Notes: generated by a model from the sequence alone, not told the origin. DNA of 64,000 nucleotides from Candidatus Zixiibacteriota bacterium (GCA_024280775.1 JAJRPM010000007.1:1-64000), one strand, 5' to 3'; shown: positions 40,477-48,918, counted from the stretch's first letter. A program made the numbers and translations.

Positions 40477-42012
40477 TTACTGCCCCTTTTCCCCTGTTAT
40501 ACTGCCCGCGCTGTCTGACTCTTTTAATGTCATCAGATATTGAACCAGCGCCCGCCACTCTGCCGCATCACCTGAAAAACGCGGCATATCATCATCAATG
40601 TCCCCCGATGATTCAAGAAACTCATCGTATTCTTCTTTGCTTAGTCCGGTCAACGAGGAGAGATTGTCATTGTAACCACCAAACTCATGACACACCCCGC
40701 AACGCACTTGATAAACCTTCTCACCTAATTCAACACCTGTGACACCATAGATTTCAGAGAGCTTACGATGGTCTGTGAAGCGATACAGATAAGCCGCCAG
40801 TGAGTCACTCTCCTCCCAGGTCCCGAAAAATGGCGGCATAGCTCCTTTAACCGCCGCCGAACCTCGCACCACCCCTGCAATGAATTCCTTGTCTGTCCCG
40901 TCGAAGGCCGGTTTCAATTCTCGATAGCCGTCGATAGTGTGACAACTCTGACAGGAGTGACGAAACAAATCTGCGCCGTCGTCACCAGTGCGAAATGCAA
41001 TATGCGGCAAATAACCCTCGGAGATATAATCATCAACTTTGGAAACCTCGACGGCATTGGCATACATATAGTCAGTAATCACATACGGCTTGCGAATGAG
41101 CTCGCGGAACATCTCAAAACCCGAAAACCATCCCAAGGCGAGTATCATGGTGAATATAGTCACTACCTTATTCTGTAGTTTTGGAAGAGCAATTCCGAAT
41201 AGCAGTAAGGCCGCGATACCGGCGGCGAACCAATGTGTATAGTGAATCGAGTTGAGCGCAGTCGGCAGAACTTCTTTGGCGGCGCTCATAGTTGATTCCG
41301 GTAAAGCCTGCACATACCAAAGAAGTGACGGAACAATAATCGCAACTCCTACCAACCCCCAAAGCGCATTGTTGCGCACAATTCGCTTTTTGGATTCCGA
41401 TGATTGTGATCGCGTAATAGCCAACATCGCATATAGTCCGGCGAGCATTACACAAATTCCGGTGCGTGTCACAAGTGACGGCCAAAAAGTCGGATTGAAG
41501 AAACTATCCCAGAAATCACCAGTGACCAGCCAATCACCGGGAGTAAGCATGAATGTAATTATTCCATTGATAGCAAACAGTGACAACCAAGCCGCCACAA
41601 AATATATCCAACCTAAAGTCAGATGGTCCTTGCCGGACATGTGACGCCAGCCATAGAAATACAGCAACGACGCAAGAATCTCAACGATAAAGAAAGTCCA
41701 TTCAGTCGCCCAGACCCAAACAAAATTATGTATCAACATCTCAGTGGCGGCGGGATTCAGCAAACCGATAATGAACCAAATCCCCACACCAGTGAGAGCG
41801 CCGAATACCACAGTAATTAGAACGAAATATTTGCTGAGTCGCTGAAGATAGTCAAGTGTGTCTGTGTCATTACGCTTGCGCGCAAAATGCTCAGTGACGA
41901 CAAGATACAATCCGCCACCGATAGCAAAATGCGAAACAAACACATGAATAATCGCTATCACCGCCATCAACGGCCCATAGCCCATTGAAATATCCCAAAA
42001 TGGATAATTCAT
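40477..42012 (-). CDS. Cytochrome bd-like subunit I fused to two cytochrome c domains
   Basis: A 511-residue membrane protein with a good AAGGAG site before its ATG. The N-terminal part aligns by eye with CydA: IIHVFVSHFAIGGGLYLVV (His23, the CydA His19 position) and ATEWTFFIVEILASLLYFYG (Glu103 and Glu110, the paired Glu of the proton/haem site). The low-spin haem His in CydA helix V falls at LVTRTGICVMLAG here, with no His. The C-terminal 170 residues hold two c-type haem sites, CQSCH (354-358) and CGVCH (438-442), each with a later Met-Pro (GAMPPF, DMPRF). This matches the cytochrome c-containing branches of the bd superfamily. Confidence 0.8.
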   Translation of the reverse strand: MNYPFWDISMGYGPLMAVIAIIHVFVSHFAIGGGLYLVVTEHFARKRNDTDTLDYLQRLSKYFVLITVVFGALTGVGIWFIIGLLNPAATEMLIHNFVWVWATEWTFFIVEILASLLYFYGWRHMSGKDHLTLGWIYFVAAWLSLFAINGIITFMLTPGDWLVTGDFWDSFFNPTFWPSLVTRTGICVMLAGLYAMLAITRSQSSESKKRIVRNNALWGLVGVAIIVPSLLWYVQALPESTMSAAKEVLPTALNSIHYTHWFAAGIAALLLFGIALPKLQNKVVTIFTMILALGWFSGFEMFRELIRKPYVITDYMYANAVEVSKVDDYISEGYLPHIAFRTGDDGADLFRHSCQSCHTIDGYRELKPAFDGTDKEFIAGVVRGSAAVKGAMPPFFGTWEESDSLAAYLYRFTDHRKLSEIYGVTGVELGEKVYQVRCGVCHEFGGYNDNLSSLTGLSKEEYDEFLESSGDIDDDMPRFSGDAAEWRALVQYLMTLKESDSAGSITGEKGQ

Positions 42013-42060
42013 CCTAGCCTCTCCTTCTACGACTAATCGCCAGCCAACTGACGTTGAATA

Positions 42061-42927
42061 CTACTTTGTTCCTACAGCAACAACAAGCTCACAAGGCCCT
42101 TCAAAGGCGCCATCAACTTGAAACTTGTCCAGTTCCTGCTCGATTTCTTTCCAGGTCTCTTCCTTCTCGGCTTCAGAAAGTCCCGCTAACATCTGATGTA
42201 ACGCGCCAAAAGATTCCTTCTCAAAATCCAAACACTCTTTTGATGTTTTTACACGCACCGGCGCGTCAATTACTCTGGACTCCACATCCTTGAGCCCGGC
42301 TTTCAAGAATAGCTCTTTCAAGACTCCATCGCCACCAAGACTAAACGGCCCCGGTTGCTGTGGTAATGGCTTCGGCAAATTGGCTCTGCGACGAATTATT
42401 GAAACCGGTATAGAAAAGAATCCGTTTTTGTCTGCGGTAGAGTAAACTATCGCGGCAATCTTTCCACCCTCTTTTGTGGCATGCATCATGCCTTGAAGAG
42501 CCTTCAATTGATCAGGGAAATAGATGAATCCCACACGCGAAATAACCGCGTCAAACGAAGCCGCCTCAAGCTCAGTAAGCTTCTCCCCGTCCAATTCCCG
42601 GGTAGTGACATTGTTAAGCCCGGCTTCCTTGGCCGATTGCTCCGCATACTTTAGAATAGATGGCGATAAATCAGTAGCCAGGACATGGCCTGTCTCTCCT
42701 ACGCGCTTTGCCGCGGCGATTGATTGCTCACCGGCCCCAGCGGCGACATCCAACACTCTACTCCCGGTGGTGATTCCAGCCATGTCAAACATTGTTTCTG
42801 TAGCAGGTCCGAGCCATGTATTAAGTAACCCACCCCAACGATGCCAAGCTCCCGCCGCTGTCTCCCACTGTTCTCTGGTAGATTGCTTGTACTTGTTGGA
42901 ATCAAAAACTCTCTTTTCGTCGGACAT
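42061..42927 (-). CDS. Class I SAM-dependent methyltransferase
   Basis: A 288-residue cytoplasmic protein with the class I methyltransferase fold. Motif I is VLDVAAGAGEQSIAAAKRVG (about residues 60-79), an acidic residue ends the next strand (ATDLSPSIL), and FDAVISRVGFIYFPDQLKAL carries motifs II/III. It resembles UbiE/type-11 methyltransferases; the substrate is unknown. A strong AAAAGGAG site precedes the ATG. It lies 48 bases downstream of nothing on its own strand and just past the start of the cytochrome operon, so it probably has its own promoter in the 500-base gap to its right. Confidence 0.85.
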   Translation of the reverse strand: MSDEKRVFDSNKYKQSTREQWETAAGAWHRWGGLLNTWLGPATETMFDMAGITTGSRVLDVAAGAGEQSIAAAKRVGETGHVLATDLSPSILKYAEQSAKEAGLNNVTTRELDGEKLTELEAASFDAVISRVGFIYFPDQLKALQGMMHATKEGGKIAAIVYSTADKNGFFSIPVSIIRRRANLPKPLPQQPGPFSLGGDGVLKELFLKAGLKDVESRVIDAPVRVKTSKECLDFEKESFGALHQMLAGLSEAEKEETWKEIEQELDKFQVDGAFEGPCELVVAVGTK

Positions 42928-43427
42928 ACTACACTCCTTTTGAAGGTTAAGTGTTTGGTTGTCTATTTGTCTTTACATTTTAGCTCTATGAATAATGGAT
43001 AAACTAAGACTGTCTATGTTTAAGATATAAGTAGTACACAGATTGAAACCCTTGCGGTTTCGATATGCTATTTTAGCGTTACTTCCACAACCATCTACTC
43101 AATTTTGCCACAAAACTACACTACAATACTCATGCCACTACTTAATGTGAAGACCCATGCGCCAAAACACAACGCTCAGGAACCGCCAAAATTGCAAAAT
43201 CACTACAACATTCCAAGCCCATACCCCAAATATCACCAAACGAACCCATTTCCTGTCGTCGCGTCAGGTCATCGTCACCGCAGTACAAATCAAGTCAGCT
43301 ACTACAATCCGTCTTACCCGCGCAGGCGGGTAACCAGGCAAGACGGATGCATGTCGAAGTTGCCAGGAGTCTCGCCTCCGCGGGAAAGACAATTTCAATC
43401 ACTCGGAACCACAAGGACATAAACCAA
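42928..43427. other. 500-base intergenic region with a hairpin repeat
   Basis: No convincing gene: the one open frame on the + strand (43105-43422) has low-bias, His/Pro/Gln-rich translation. At 43309-43346 is a compound hairpin: CCGTCTT pairs with AAGACGG around ACCCGC/GCGGGT. A looser GTCT...AGAC structure with CGCCTCCGCG follows near 43370-43391. The part next to the methyltransferase is AT-rich and likely holds its promoter. Confidence 0.55.
43309..43346. repeat. Compound hairpin repeat, CCGTCTT type
   Basis: The outer arms CCGTCTT (43309-43315) and AAGACGG (43340-43346) pair, as do inner arms ACCCGC and GCGGGT, leaving an eight-base asymmetric bulge (AACCAGGC). It has the shape of an intergenic palindromic element but lacks the GTAG head of the other repeats in the window, so it is a separate family. 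Confidence 0.6.
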
Positions 43428-44807
43428 CTACCCTATCTCAGCCAGATCGCAAATAAAATGCCGCAACAATTTCGGTTGGCTTAGTATTTTCATTCCCTTT
43501 AGTGAGGACTTCTTCTTGGCGACATTCGCGGCGTGCTCGGCGATAAATTCATAGTGAGTGTTAGTATAAACCCGACGCGGCATCGCCAGACGCACCAACT
43601 CTCGTGGGGCTGGAACAAACTCTGCGTCATCGCCGCCCTCACCAAACATTAAACTACCAATCTCAACTGTGCGAACTCCACATTCACGATATAAGGCCAC
43701 AGCTAACGACTGCCCCGGAAACTGCTCTGCCGGAATATGCGGCAAAAACTCACCTGCATCGACAAATACCGCATGCCCCCCGGTAGGTGTGACAATCGGC
43801 AAGCCAGCGCCTTCCAGCAACGAACCCAGGTAAGCAACTTGCGAAGTGCGATACTCCAAATAATCCTCAGCAAGAACCTCCTCGAACCCTATGGCCAAAG
43901 CTTCGAGATCACGACCTGCCAATCCACCGTAGGTCGCATAACCTTCAACGAGAATCAGCAACTCACGCATTCGCCGGGCAAGCTCCAGGTCCTTGGTGGC
44001 AATAAATCCGCCAATATTCGCCAGTCCGTCTTTCTTAGCCGACATCATCGCGCCATCGCCATACTCAAACATCTCCTGAGCAATCTCCTTGACCGAACGC
44101 GACTCATACCCCGGCTCATGCTTCTTGATGAAATAACTATTCTCAGCAAACCGCGCGCAATCGAAAAACATAGGAATCCCAAAACGATGACAAACCTCCG
44201 AGGTCTGACGGACATTCTCCATCGAAACCGGCAAACCGCCAACCGAGTTGTTGGTTACCGTCAGTATTATAACCGGAATGTTCTCAGCGCCTTTGTCTTC
44301 GATGAACTTCTCCAAAGCCAGCACATCCATGTTGCCGCGAAAATACTCACCTGATGAGCCATCAACTGCGACAGGTAAATCAATCGGGATACCACCTTTG
44401 TGCAAAGTATTGGCTCGGGTAGTGTCAAAATGCGTGTTGTTAGGCACAAACTGTCCGGGCTTAAGTATTGTCGAGAAGAGAATATTCTCTGCGACTCTCC
44501 CCTGATGCGCCGGCAGGATATACGGCATACGAAAAATCTCCTGCACCGTATTTTCGAAACGACGAAAAGAACGCGCCCCGGCATAGGATTCATCGCCTTC
44601 CATTATCCCCGCCCATTGATGCGCCGACATCGCATTGGTGCCGGAGTCAGTGAGCAAATCAATGAACACACTCTCGGCGTCAAGCTTGAACAAATTGAAT
44701 TGCGCCTCACGGATTTTCGCCTCGCGCGTGGCGGCGTCAAGTGTCGGAATCGGCTCTACCGACTTAATTCTGAATGGCTCAACCGGAGCCTTTATCTTTT
44801 CACCCAC
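43428..44807 (-). CDS. tnaA: Tryptophanase (beta-eliminating lyase)
   Basis: A PLP enzyme that splits tryptophan into indole, pyruvate and ammonia. The 459-residue protein has YILPAHQGRVAENILFS, FDCARFAENSYFI and the PLP lysine in MMSAKKDGLANIGGF. Tyrosine phenol-lyase is the close alternative. In that enzyme a phenol-binding Arg sits in a G-I-R-S-M-E-R-G segment, whereas here the segment is GVRTVEIGSLMFG, with Ile as in tryptophanases. PRRVYTNTHYEF carries the carboxylate-binding Arg. No tna leader peptide or permease is evident. It sits 36 bases from an asparaginase gene on the same strand. Confidence 0.88.
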   Translation of the reverse strand: MGEKIKAPVEPFRIKSVEPIPTLDAATREAKIREAQFNLFKLDAESVFIDLLTDSGTNAMSAHQWAGIMEGDESYAGARSFRRFENTVQEIFRMPYILPAHQGRVAENILFSTILKPGQFVPNNTHFDTTRANTLHKGGIPIDLPVAVDGSSGEYFRGNMDVLALEKFIEDKGAENIPVIILTVTNNSVGGLPVSMENVRQTSEVCHRFGIPMFFDCARFAENSYFIKKHEPGYESRSVKEIAQEMFEYGDGAMMSAKKDGLANIGGFIATKDLELARRMRELLILVEGYATYGGLAGRDLEALAIGFEEVLAEDYLEYRTSQVAYLGSLLEGAGLPIVTPTGGHAVFVDAGEFLPHIPAEQFPGQSLAVALYRECGVRTVEIGSLMFGEGGDDAEFVPAPRELVRLAMPRRVYTNTHYEFIAEHAANVAKKKSSLKGMKILSQPKLLRHFICDLAEIG

Positions 44808-44843
44808 TGTATTCCCTGCTCCTTAGAGATTCGATTATCTCTC

Positions 44844-45845
44844 TTACATTTCTTGTAATTCAAATTCGGCGCGAACTTCACCAACATGAGTTCCGCGATG
44901 ATTCTTCACAACCGGACGTTCAAACGGTTTGAGGTAACTCATATCAACGCCCTCCAAAAGACCAAGCTGTTTCATTGTCTCGACACAGGCCGCATAAAGC
45001 GCTCGTGTGCCGCCATCGTTAATTTTGACCACAATAGCAATCGCCGGTTCAGCAAAAGCAATCGCCTCGACAGCTTCGGCGCCAACTTTGCAAATGACAT
45101 TATTCGGAAATGTCCGCGACAATGCCAAATCGAACCGCTTATCACCCGAGACCATCTCAGGGTGGGCGCGCATGGCTTTAGCTATTCTGGCAAACGGCCC
45201 CTCGGTTGCCGTGGCGACTTTGAGAAAACCCCGAGCAAGACAATCAATCGGAGCCGCATAATTCGGGGCGCTACAGCCATCAACCCCATGCGGCATCTTG
45301 TCAATATCAACACCCAGCGCCTCACCAACCGCGGCGCGCACCGCCTGTTGAGTCTTCGAGCCCGGCTCAAGATAGTCCGAGGGAGCATCACCAAAGTGTT
45401 TCGCCATCGCAAGAAAGCCTGAGTGTTTGCCGGAGCAATTATTTCTAGTAGGGTCTTTGTCTTCCCCATTGGTCGGATACACATTAGCTAATCTCATCTG
45501 CGACGGCCAATGAGCGCCACAAAGTAATTCCGCCTCACTGTTACCGCCTTTACTTAGAATCGACCTGGCAGTGGCCTGATGTTCATCAGAGCCATTGTGC
45601 GAGCCGCAACAAATAGCCAATTCCTTTTCGCTGAGACCGATTTTGTCTGCCACACCCTCGGTGAGCAATGGTAGCGCCTGAAACGGTTTTAGCGCCGAGC
45701 GCGTAAAGGTAAGCGTCTCGGGATTCCCGAGCGCATGTGTTACTTCACCGTCTTTGTTCACCACTACAATGGAAGCATTATGTATTGACTCGACACCGTT
45801 ACCACGCGCGATATATACGGCCTTTTGGCATAGACTGTTTTTCAT
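44844..45845 (-). CDS. Asparaginase-like protein (pfam06089 type)
   Basis: A 333-residue protein of the thermolabile L-asparaginase II family, which resembles plant-associated Rhizobium asparaginase rather than the E. coli type. The ATG at 45845 (MKNSLCQK) gives the usual N-terminus; the open frame extends 49 codons upstream without homology-like character. Seen: RSALKPFQALPLLTEG, ICCGSHNGSDEHQATA, NNCSGKHSGFLAMAKHFG and GVDGCSAPNYAAPI. Substrate preference is not proven. Together with tryptophanase it suggests amino-acid use as a carbon and nitrogen source. Confidence 0.87.
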   Translation of the reverse strand: MKNSLCQKAVYIARGNGVESIHNASIVVVNKDGEVTHALGNPETLTFTRSALKPFQALPLLTEGVADKIGLSEKELAICCGSHNGSDEHQATARSILSKGGNSEAELLCGAHWPSQMRLANVYPTNGEDKDPTRNNCSGKHSGFLAMAKHFGDAPSDYLEPGSKTQQAVRAAVGEALGVDIDKMPHGVDGCSAPNYAAPIDCLARGFLKVATATEGPFARIAKAMRAHPEMVSGDKRFDLALSRTFPNNVICKVGAEAVEAIAFAEPAIAIVVKINDGGTRALYAACVETMKQLGLLEGVDMSYLKPFERPVVKNHRGTHVGEVRAEFELQEM

Positions 45846-46268
45846 ATAGGTTTTCGTATGATTGTTTAGTTTGATTTGGTTTGGTTGTACGTGGAAAGTA
45901 GTCAAGAAATATCCTGATAGAATTGTCTGCGCTACATTGGTTTGATATTCTATCAGAATATCAATAGGCGCCTCAGCGGCAAGTATGCGCAATTCTCAGA
46001 CTGTGAGCAATGGAGGCAGGTGCAAAATTAACCCGCAAGTATTTCAATAACGGTTAACAGAAAACAAGTAGGGCAGAACCCGAAGCGGTTCTGCCGTCCT
46101 ATGCATATGCCAAAGGTGTAGATATTGAATCTCAGTAGGCTAGCGGCCACGTCTGTTGCGACACTTCAATCTCGAACCTTAGCATGGCAGAACCGCTTCG
46201 GGTTCTGCCCTACTTAGCTTGCTCAGCAACGTAAGAGAAGAAGTAGGATGCCCATGAGGTTTAGAGCA
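45846..46268. other. Gene-free region carrying a REP doublet
   Basis: About 420 bases. The main content is the inverted 28-bp repeat pair at 46068-46213. The rest is AT-rich, likely including the promoter of the asparaginase-tryptophanase pair on the right edge of that gene. No reading frame with good codon use is seen. Confidence 0.6.
46068..46213. repeat. REP doublet (REPIN-like): perfect 28-bp inverted repeats
   Basis: Left copy 46068-46095 begins GTAGGGCAGAACC and ends GGTTCTGCC; right copy 46186-46213 is its exact reverse complement. Each copy folds into a 9-bp stem (GGCAGAACC/GGTTCTGCC) with a 6-base loop, preceded by a GTAG head. The copies face each other across 90 bases. This is the layout of REPINs, which spread with a RAYT transposase acting in trans. 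Sequence differs from the repeats near 1100, but head and shape are the same. Confidence 0.85.
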
Positions 46269-47069
46269 TCAAAGTGAATCTGTCGCGGAATCAGTCGAGG
46301 TGTCTTTTGCCGGAACATACTCAATAGGTGGTGTGGCCACCAAGGCGTTGACATATCTTAAGCGCGCCTTTGGAGCGTTATGACGCTTGCCGTCGAAGCA
46401 AATAGATGTCGGGCCACTGAAATTGGGAAACTCGTCAAGTCCTCCGGCTGGCAGTGGCGCGCCGCTGGCATCGGAAACTGATATGGCAAGAAGTAAATCG
46501 TTACCGGTAGCCGAAGAGACAGAATTATCACCGCAATCTATCCAGTAAAACCGAAGAGGCTCTGCATGGAGCCCATTGTAAGCTTTGCGGTTAGACTGCA
46601 CTTTTCGCCTGAGAACCAGCTTGACCAGCTCCGCTTCAGGCTCAGGAATCAGGCACGCCGCAATACTATCGGTATTCTGAAATCTAGCCAGCGCCACAAT
46701 TTTGAAAAGACCTGCCGGGCAAGGCCCCGGACATTGGGGGCTATCTCGCTGGACAAAATACTCCCAACTACAGGAATCGAGAAAATCTCCAGGCAAGGCA
46801 GAAATCAGATCAAAAGTTTCCCGATCATACGCCAAGGTAAAATCGAATCCGGCAATTCCCTGCTTTGCGGAGCTGATACTAATTGAGATAGTGTCGACCG
46901 CTCCAACTAGCGGCCGCATTGCATGCGACTGTATGCGAATAGTCACCTCGGCTTCCGCTGAATCAGATTGCCTTCCAGACTCTGCAGAAACTGGGCCACA
47001 GCTCAACACGCCCAGGAGCGCCACCGAAAGCGCTAGTTTACGTATTACACTAAATCTCTTCATCTTCAA
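46269..47069 (-). CDS. Secreted cohesin-like domain protein
   Basis: A 266-residue protein with a signal peptide carrying a Cys (LALSVALLGVLSCGPVSA), so either exported or lipidated. The middle shows TISISISSAKQGIAGFDFTLAYDRETFDLIS, typical of cohesin-like beta-sandwich domains (about residues 40-200), with several Cys (DSCSWEYF, SPQCPGPCPAG) that may form disulfides. The end is Thr/Asp/Ser-rich. Such single-domain proteins are frequent in this lineage as surface or secreted factors; the ligand is unknown. It lies downstream of a similar secreted protein gene, behind a terminator. Confidence 0.68.
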   Translation of the reverse strand: MKMKRFSVIRKLALSVALLGVLSCGPVSAESGRQSDSAEAEVTIRIQSHAMRPLVGAVDTISISISSAKQGIAGFDFTLAYDRETFDLISALPGDFLDSCSWEYFVQRDSPQCPGPCPAGLFKIVALARFQNTDSIAACLIPEPEAELVKLVLRRKVQSNRKAYNGLHAEPLRFYWIDCGDNSVSSATGNDLLLAISVSDASGAPLPAGGLDEFPNFSGPTSICFDGKRHNAPKARLRYVNALVATPPIEYVPAKDTSTDSATDSL

Positions 47070-47087
47070 TCACTTACACCTGCGTCT

Positions 47088-47120
47088 AAAAAAATGGCCG
47101 GTACGCATTAACGTCCGGCC
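47088..47120 (-). terminator. Intrinsic terminator for the 47185-47847 gene
   Basis: On the minus strand, a GGCCGG-ACG / CGT-CCGGCC stem (one T-T mismatch) at 47096-47120 is followed by seven T at 47088-47094. It lies 65 bases past the stop codon, so it separates the two secreted cohesin-like genes into two units. Confidence 0.85.
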
Positions 47121-47184
47121 AATGGGTCTCCCCCAAAATATTTGAACCTAACTAAGTATTCTCAATTCACTCAATTCGTTCGAA

Positions 47185-47847
47185 TTACTTCTTACTTTTG
47201 CCCTTGCCAGCGCAGGGATTACCGCCGACCGCTGTCACACAATACTCACCACCCCACTCCGGTCGTGTCTTCGGAGCAAACAACCAGGCTCCACTAGGCG
47301 GAATAAAGGCGCTGTCAATACAAACCGAACCAGCTTGATTCGCTCTCATAGCAATAGAAATATAGTGAGTCGGCTTCTCAGTCTTGGGCCAACCCTTGTT
47401 CATCGCGACGCCACCAAGCAAAACAGAATCTGGCAGTTTGCCATCCCAGCTATAGACTGGTTTCTGTAATTGTCCCATATCCCAATAGGTAGTGGATTCG
47501 AAACCATTATAGGCTGTGATATTCGATTCTAGATCCTTTGACTCTTTGCCGTCTTTATCTTTCGGCCTGATATGGGTAACAGTCTTGAGACCATTCTTGC
47601 CAGTCAATTGAAAACCAAGCGTGAAACCAAGAAGCTTGCCCCCGTTTGTGAGATACAAATCAAGTGAAAAGTCTTTCCCAACTTGCACTGAATCCTCACC
47701 TATAACTCCATCACCGCTAACTTTGAAAGCAGCAGACTGAGCATAGGCGCTCGTCGGGCTCATCATGCTAACCAGGCCAAAGACAAAAGCCGAAACAATC
47801 AGCACAGCGACTTTTCTTGAAACAAATCTAGTGTAGGCGTAACTCAT
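47185..47847 (-). CDS. Secreted cohesin-like protein with conserved leader
   Basis: A 220-residue protein with a signal peptide (VAVLIVSAFVFGLVSMMSPTSAYA) and a beta-sandwich middle (DSVQVGKDFSLDLYLTNGGKLLGFTLGFQL) of cohesin-like type. It ends in a Lys-rich CAGKGKSKK. The start is preceded by AAGGGAG. A strong promoter and a 145-base leader with the conserved motif precede it, and a terminator follows, so it is a single-gene unit that is probably well expressed. Function unknown. Confidence 0.75.
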   Translation of the reverse strand: MSYAYTRFVSRKVAVLIVSAFVFGLVSMMSPTSAYAQSAAFKVSGDGVIGEDSVQVGKDFSLDLYLTNGGKLLGFTLGFQLTGKNGLKTVTHIRPKDKDGKESKDLESNITAYNGFESTTYWDMGQLQKPVYSWDGKLPDSVLLGGVAMNKGWPKTEKPTHYISIAMRANQAGSVCIDSAFIPPSGAWLFAPKTRPEWGGEYCVTAVGGNPCAGKGKSKK

Positions 47848-47955
47848 ATTTCTCTCCCTTAGGGGTCTAAGATATTTTTTGATTCAATTCGAGGGTAATC
47901 TGTTGTTCGGTAACAATTAACCTGCTCCTAATACCAGTATCGGAAATCTAGCGCT

Positions 47956-47995
47956 CGGCCTTAAAGATTTACTATCTTAACGCGACCTCCGATTA
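47956..47995 (-). promoter_or_regulatory. Conserved leader motif, copy 2
   Basis: This 40-base segment starts at the transcription start predicted from the promoter at 48003-48031. It starts TAATCGGAGGTCG, holds a TTAAGAT/ATCTTTAA hairpin with one bulge, and ends GGCCG. It matches the segment at 39016-39059 over most positions. The remaining leader down to the ATG includes a CTTAG/CTAAG hairpin right before the AAGGGAG ribosome site. Confidence 0.45.
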
Positions 47996-48002
47996 AACAG
48001 TC

Positions 48003-48031
48003 AAAGTAGGGGAAGGTTCGCAAATTGTCAA
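48003..48031 (-). promoter_or_regulatory. Sigma70-type promoter for the 47185-47847 gene
   Basis: On the minus strand TTGACA (48031 to 48026), a 17-base spacer and TACTTT (48008 to 48003). The -35 is a perfect consensus match and the spacer is optimal. Predicted start is near 47995-47997, so the transcript has a leader of about 145 bases. Confidence 0.65.
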
Positions 48032-48144
48032 CGGCTCCCCAATCCACTACATATCATAGACTTACAAGATGCCGCCATACCGCCATCGGCTATCTCCGGA
48101 AGAGAAACTTGACCGAAGAGGAATAGCGCCCTATTCATTTCAAT

Positions 48145-48918
48145 ATGAACCACAAGTCGCCATCTCGTAGAATCATCATCTTTGTAGCCCTATTGCTAAT
48201 GAGCGCCTCTTGCTCAAATGAGCAAGCGACAATACAACAAGAAATGGTAGCGCTGGACCGTATCTACATTCCAACACTCTTCTACACCTCCCACAAAAAC
48301 ACAGAGAAAGCGCGCAAAGCGATAACCAAACTCCAAATCGCATGGGAGCGATTCAATGCCGACCACTACCGGGACAAAGCCGATACTCTCTGGAGAAAAG
48401 ATTTGGATGAAGTTGCCGGTTTGATCTCTCGCGCCGATGGCCTGCTCAACACCGGGGACAACACCGAAAGCGCCCATGATGCGCTGGAGGAAATACGAGG
48501 AATAATGGGCGCGCTAAGAAAGCGCTATGGGTATGAGATTTTCAGCGACCACCTGACAAACTTTCATCGACCAATGGAGGCAATTGTCCTCTCAGTCAAA
48601 GGCGCCACTGCTGAGACATTGACAGACTCCACAATTTCTGTTTTGCAAGAGCTGACATCCGAGGCTCAAACTTTGTGGACCATCGTAGACTCTCTTGAGC
48701 TTGACTCCGCCCTGTACGATATGTCTTCGCAAGAACGGTCAGAGTTAAAGGGGTACATTGTGGAAGAGACGGAGCGTCTCAACTCTCTGCAGAAAAGCCT
48801 CACGCCCAAAGCCAATCAAAGTGAGCAAGAATACAAACAAGCAATTCTGGAGAGTTCTTTGACGATAAAACCTCCTTTCGTAAGAGCCTACACGTTCTTT
48901 GGCGCTTTCGATGACTAG
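48145..48918 (+). CDS. Hypothetical lipoprotein
   Basis: A 257-residue protein with a basic n-region (NHKSPSRR), hydrophobic core and lipobox LMSASC followed by SNEQ, so lipid-anchored. The rest is mostly helical and charged. It has KARKAITKLQIAWERFNADHYRDKADTLW, then EIRGIMGALRKRYGYEIFSDHLTNFHRPMEAIVL, which could be a four-helix bundle like those of periplasmic or cytochrome c' proteins. No CxxCH is present. I do not recognise the family. It lies upstream of sdhCAB, but the sdh promoter is in between. Confidence 0.7.
   Translation: MNHKSPSRRIIIFVALLLMSASCSNEQATIQQEMVALDRIYIPTLFYTSHKNTEKARKAITKLQIAWERFNADHYRDKADTLWRKDLDEVAGLISRADGLLNTGDNTESAHDALEEIRGIMGALRKRYGYEIFSDHLTNFHRPMEAIVLSVKGATAETLTDSTISVLQELTSEAQTLWTIVDSLELDSALYDMSSQERSELKGYIVEETERLNSLQKSLTPKANQSEQEYKQAILESSLTIKPPFVRAYTFFGAFDD

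Noticed and set aside
43105-43422. Open frame of 105 codons on the + strand
   Set aside because: His/Pro/Gln/Asn-rich, crosses a compound hairpin repeat and has no ribosome site, so it is treated as non-coding.
43428-44807. Tyrosine phenol-lyase
   Set aside because: The phenol-binding Arg of that enzyme is Ile here (VEIGS), as in tryptophanases.
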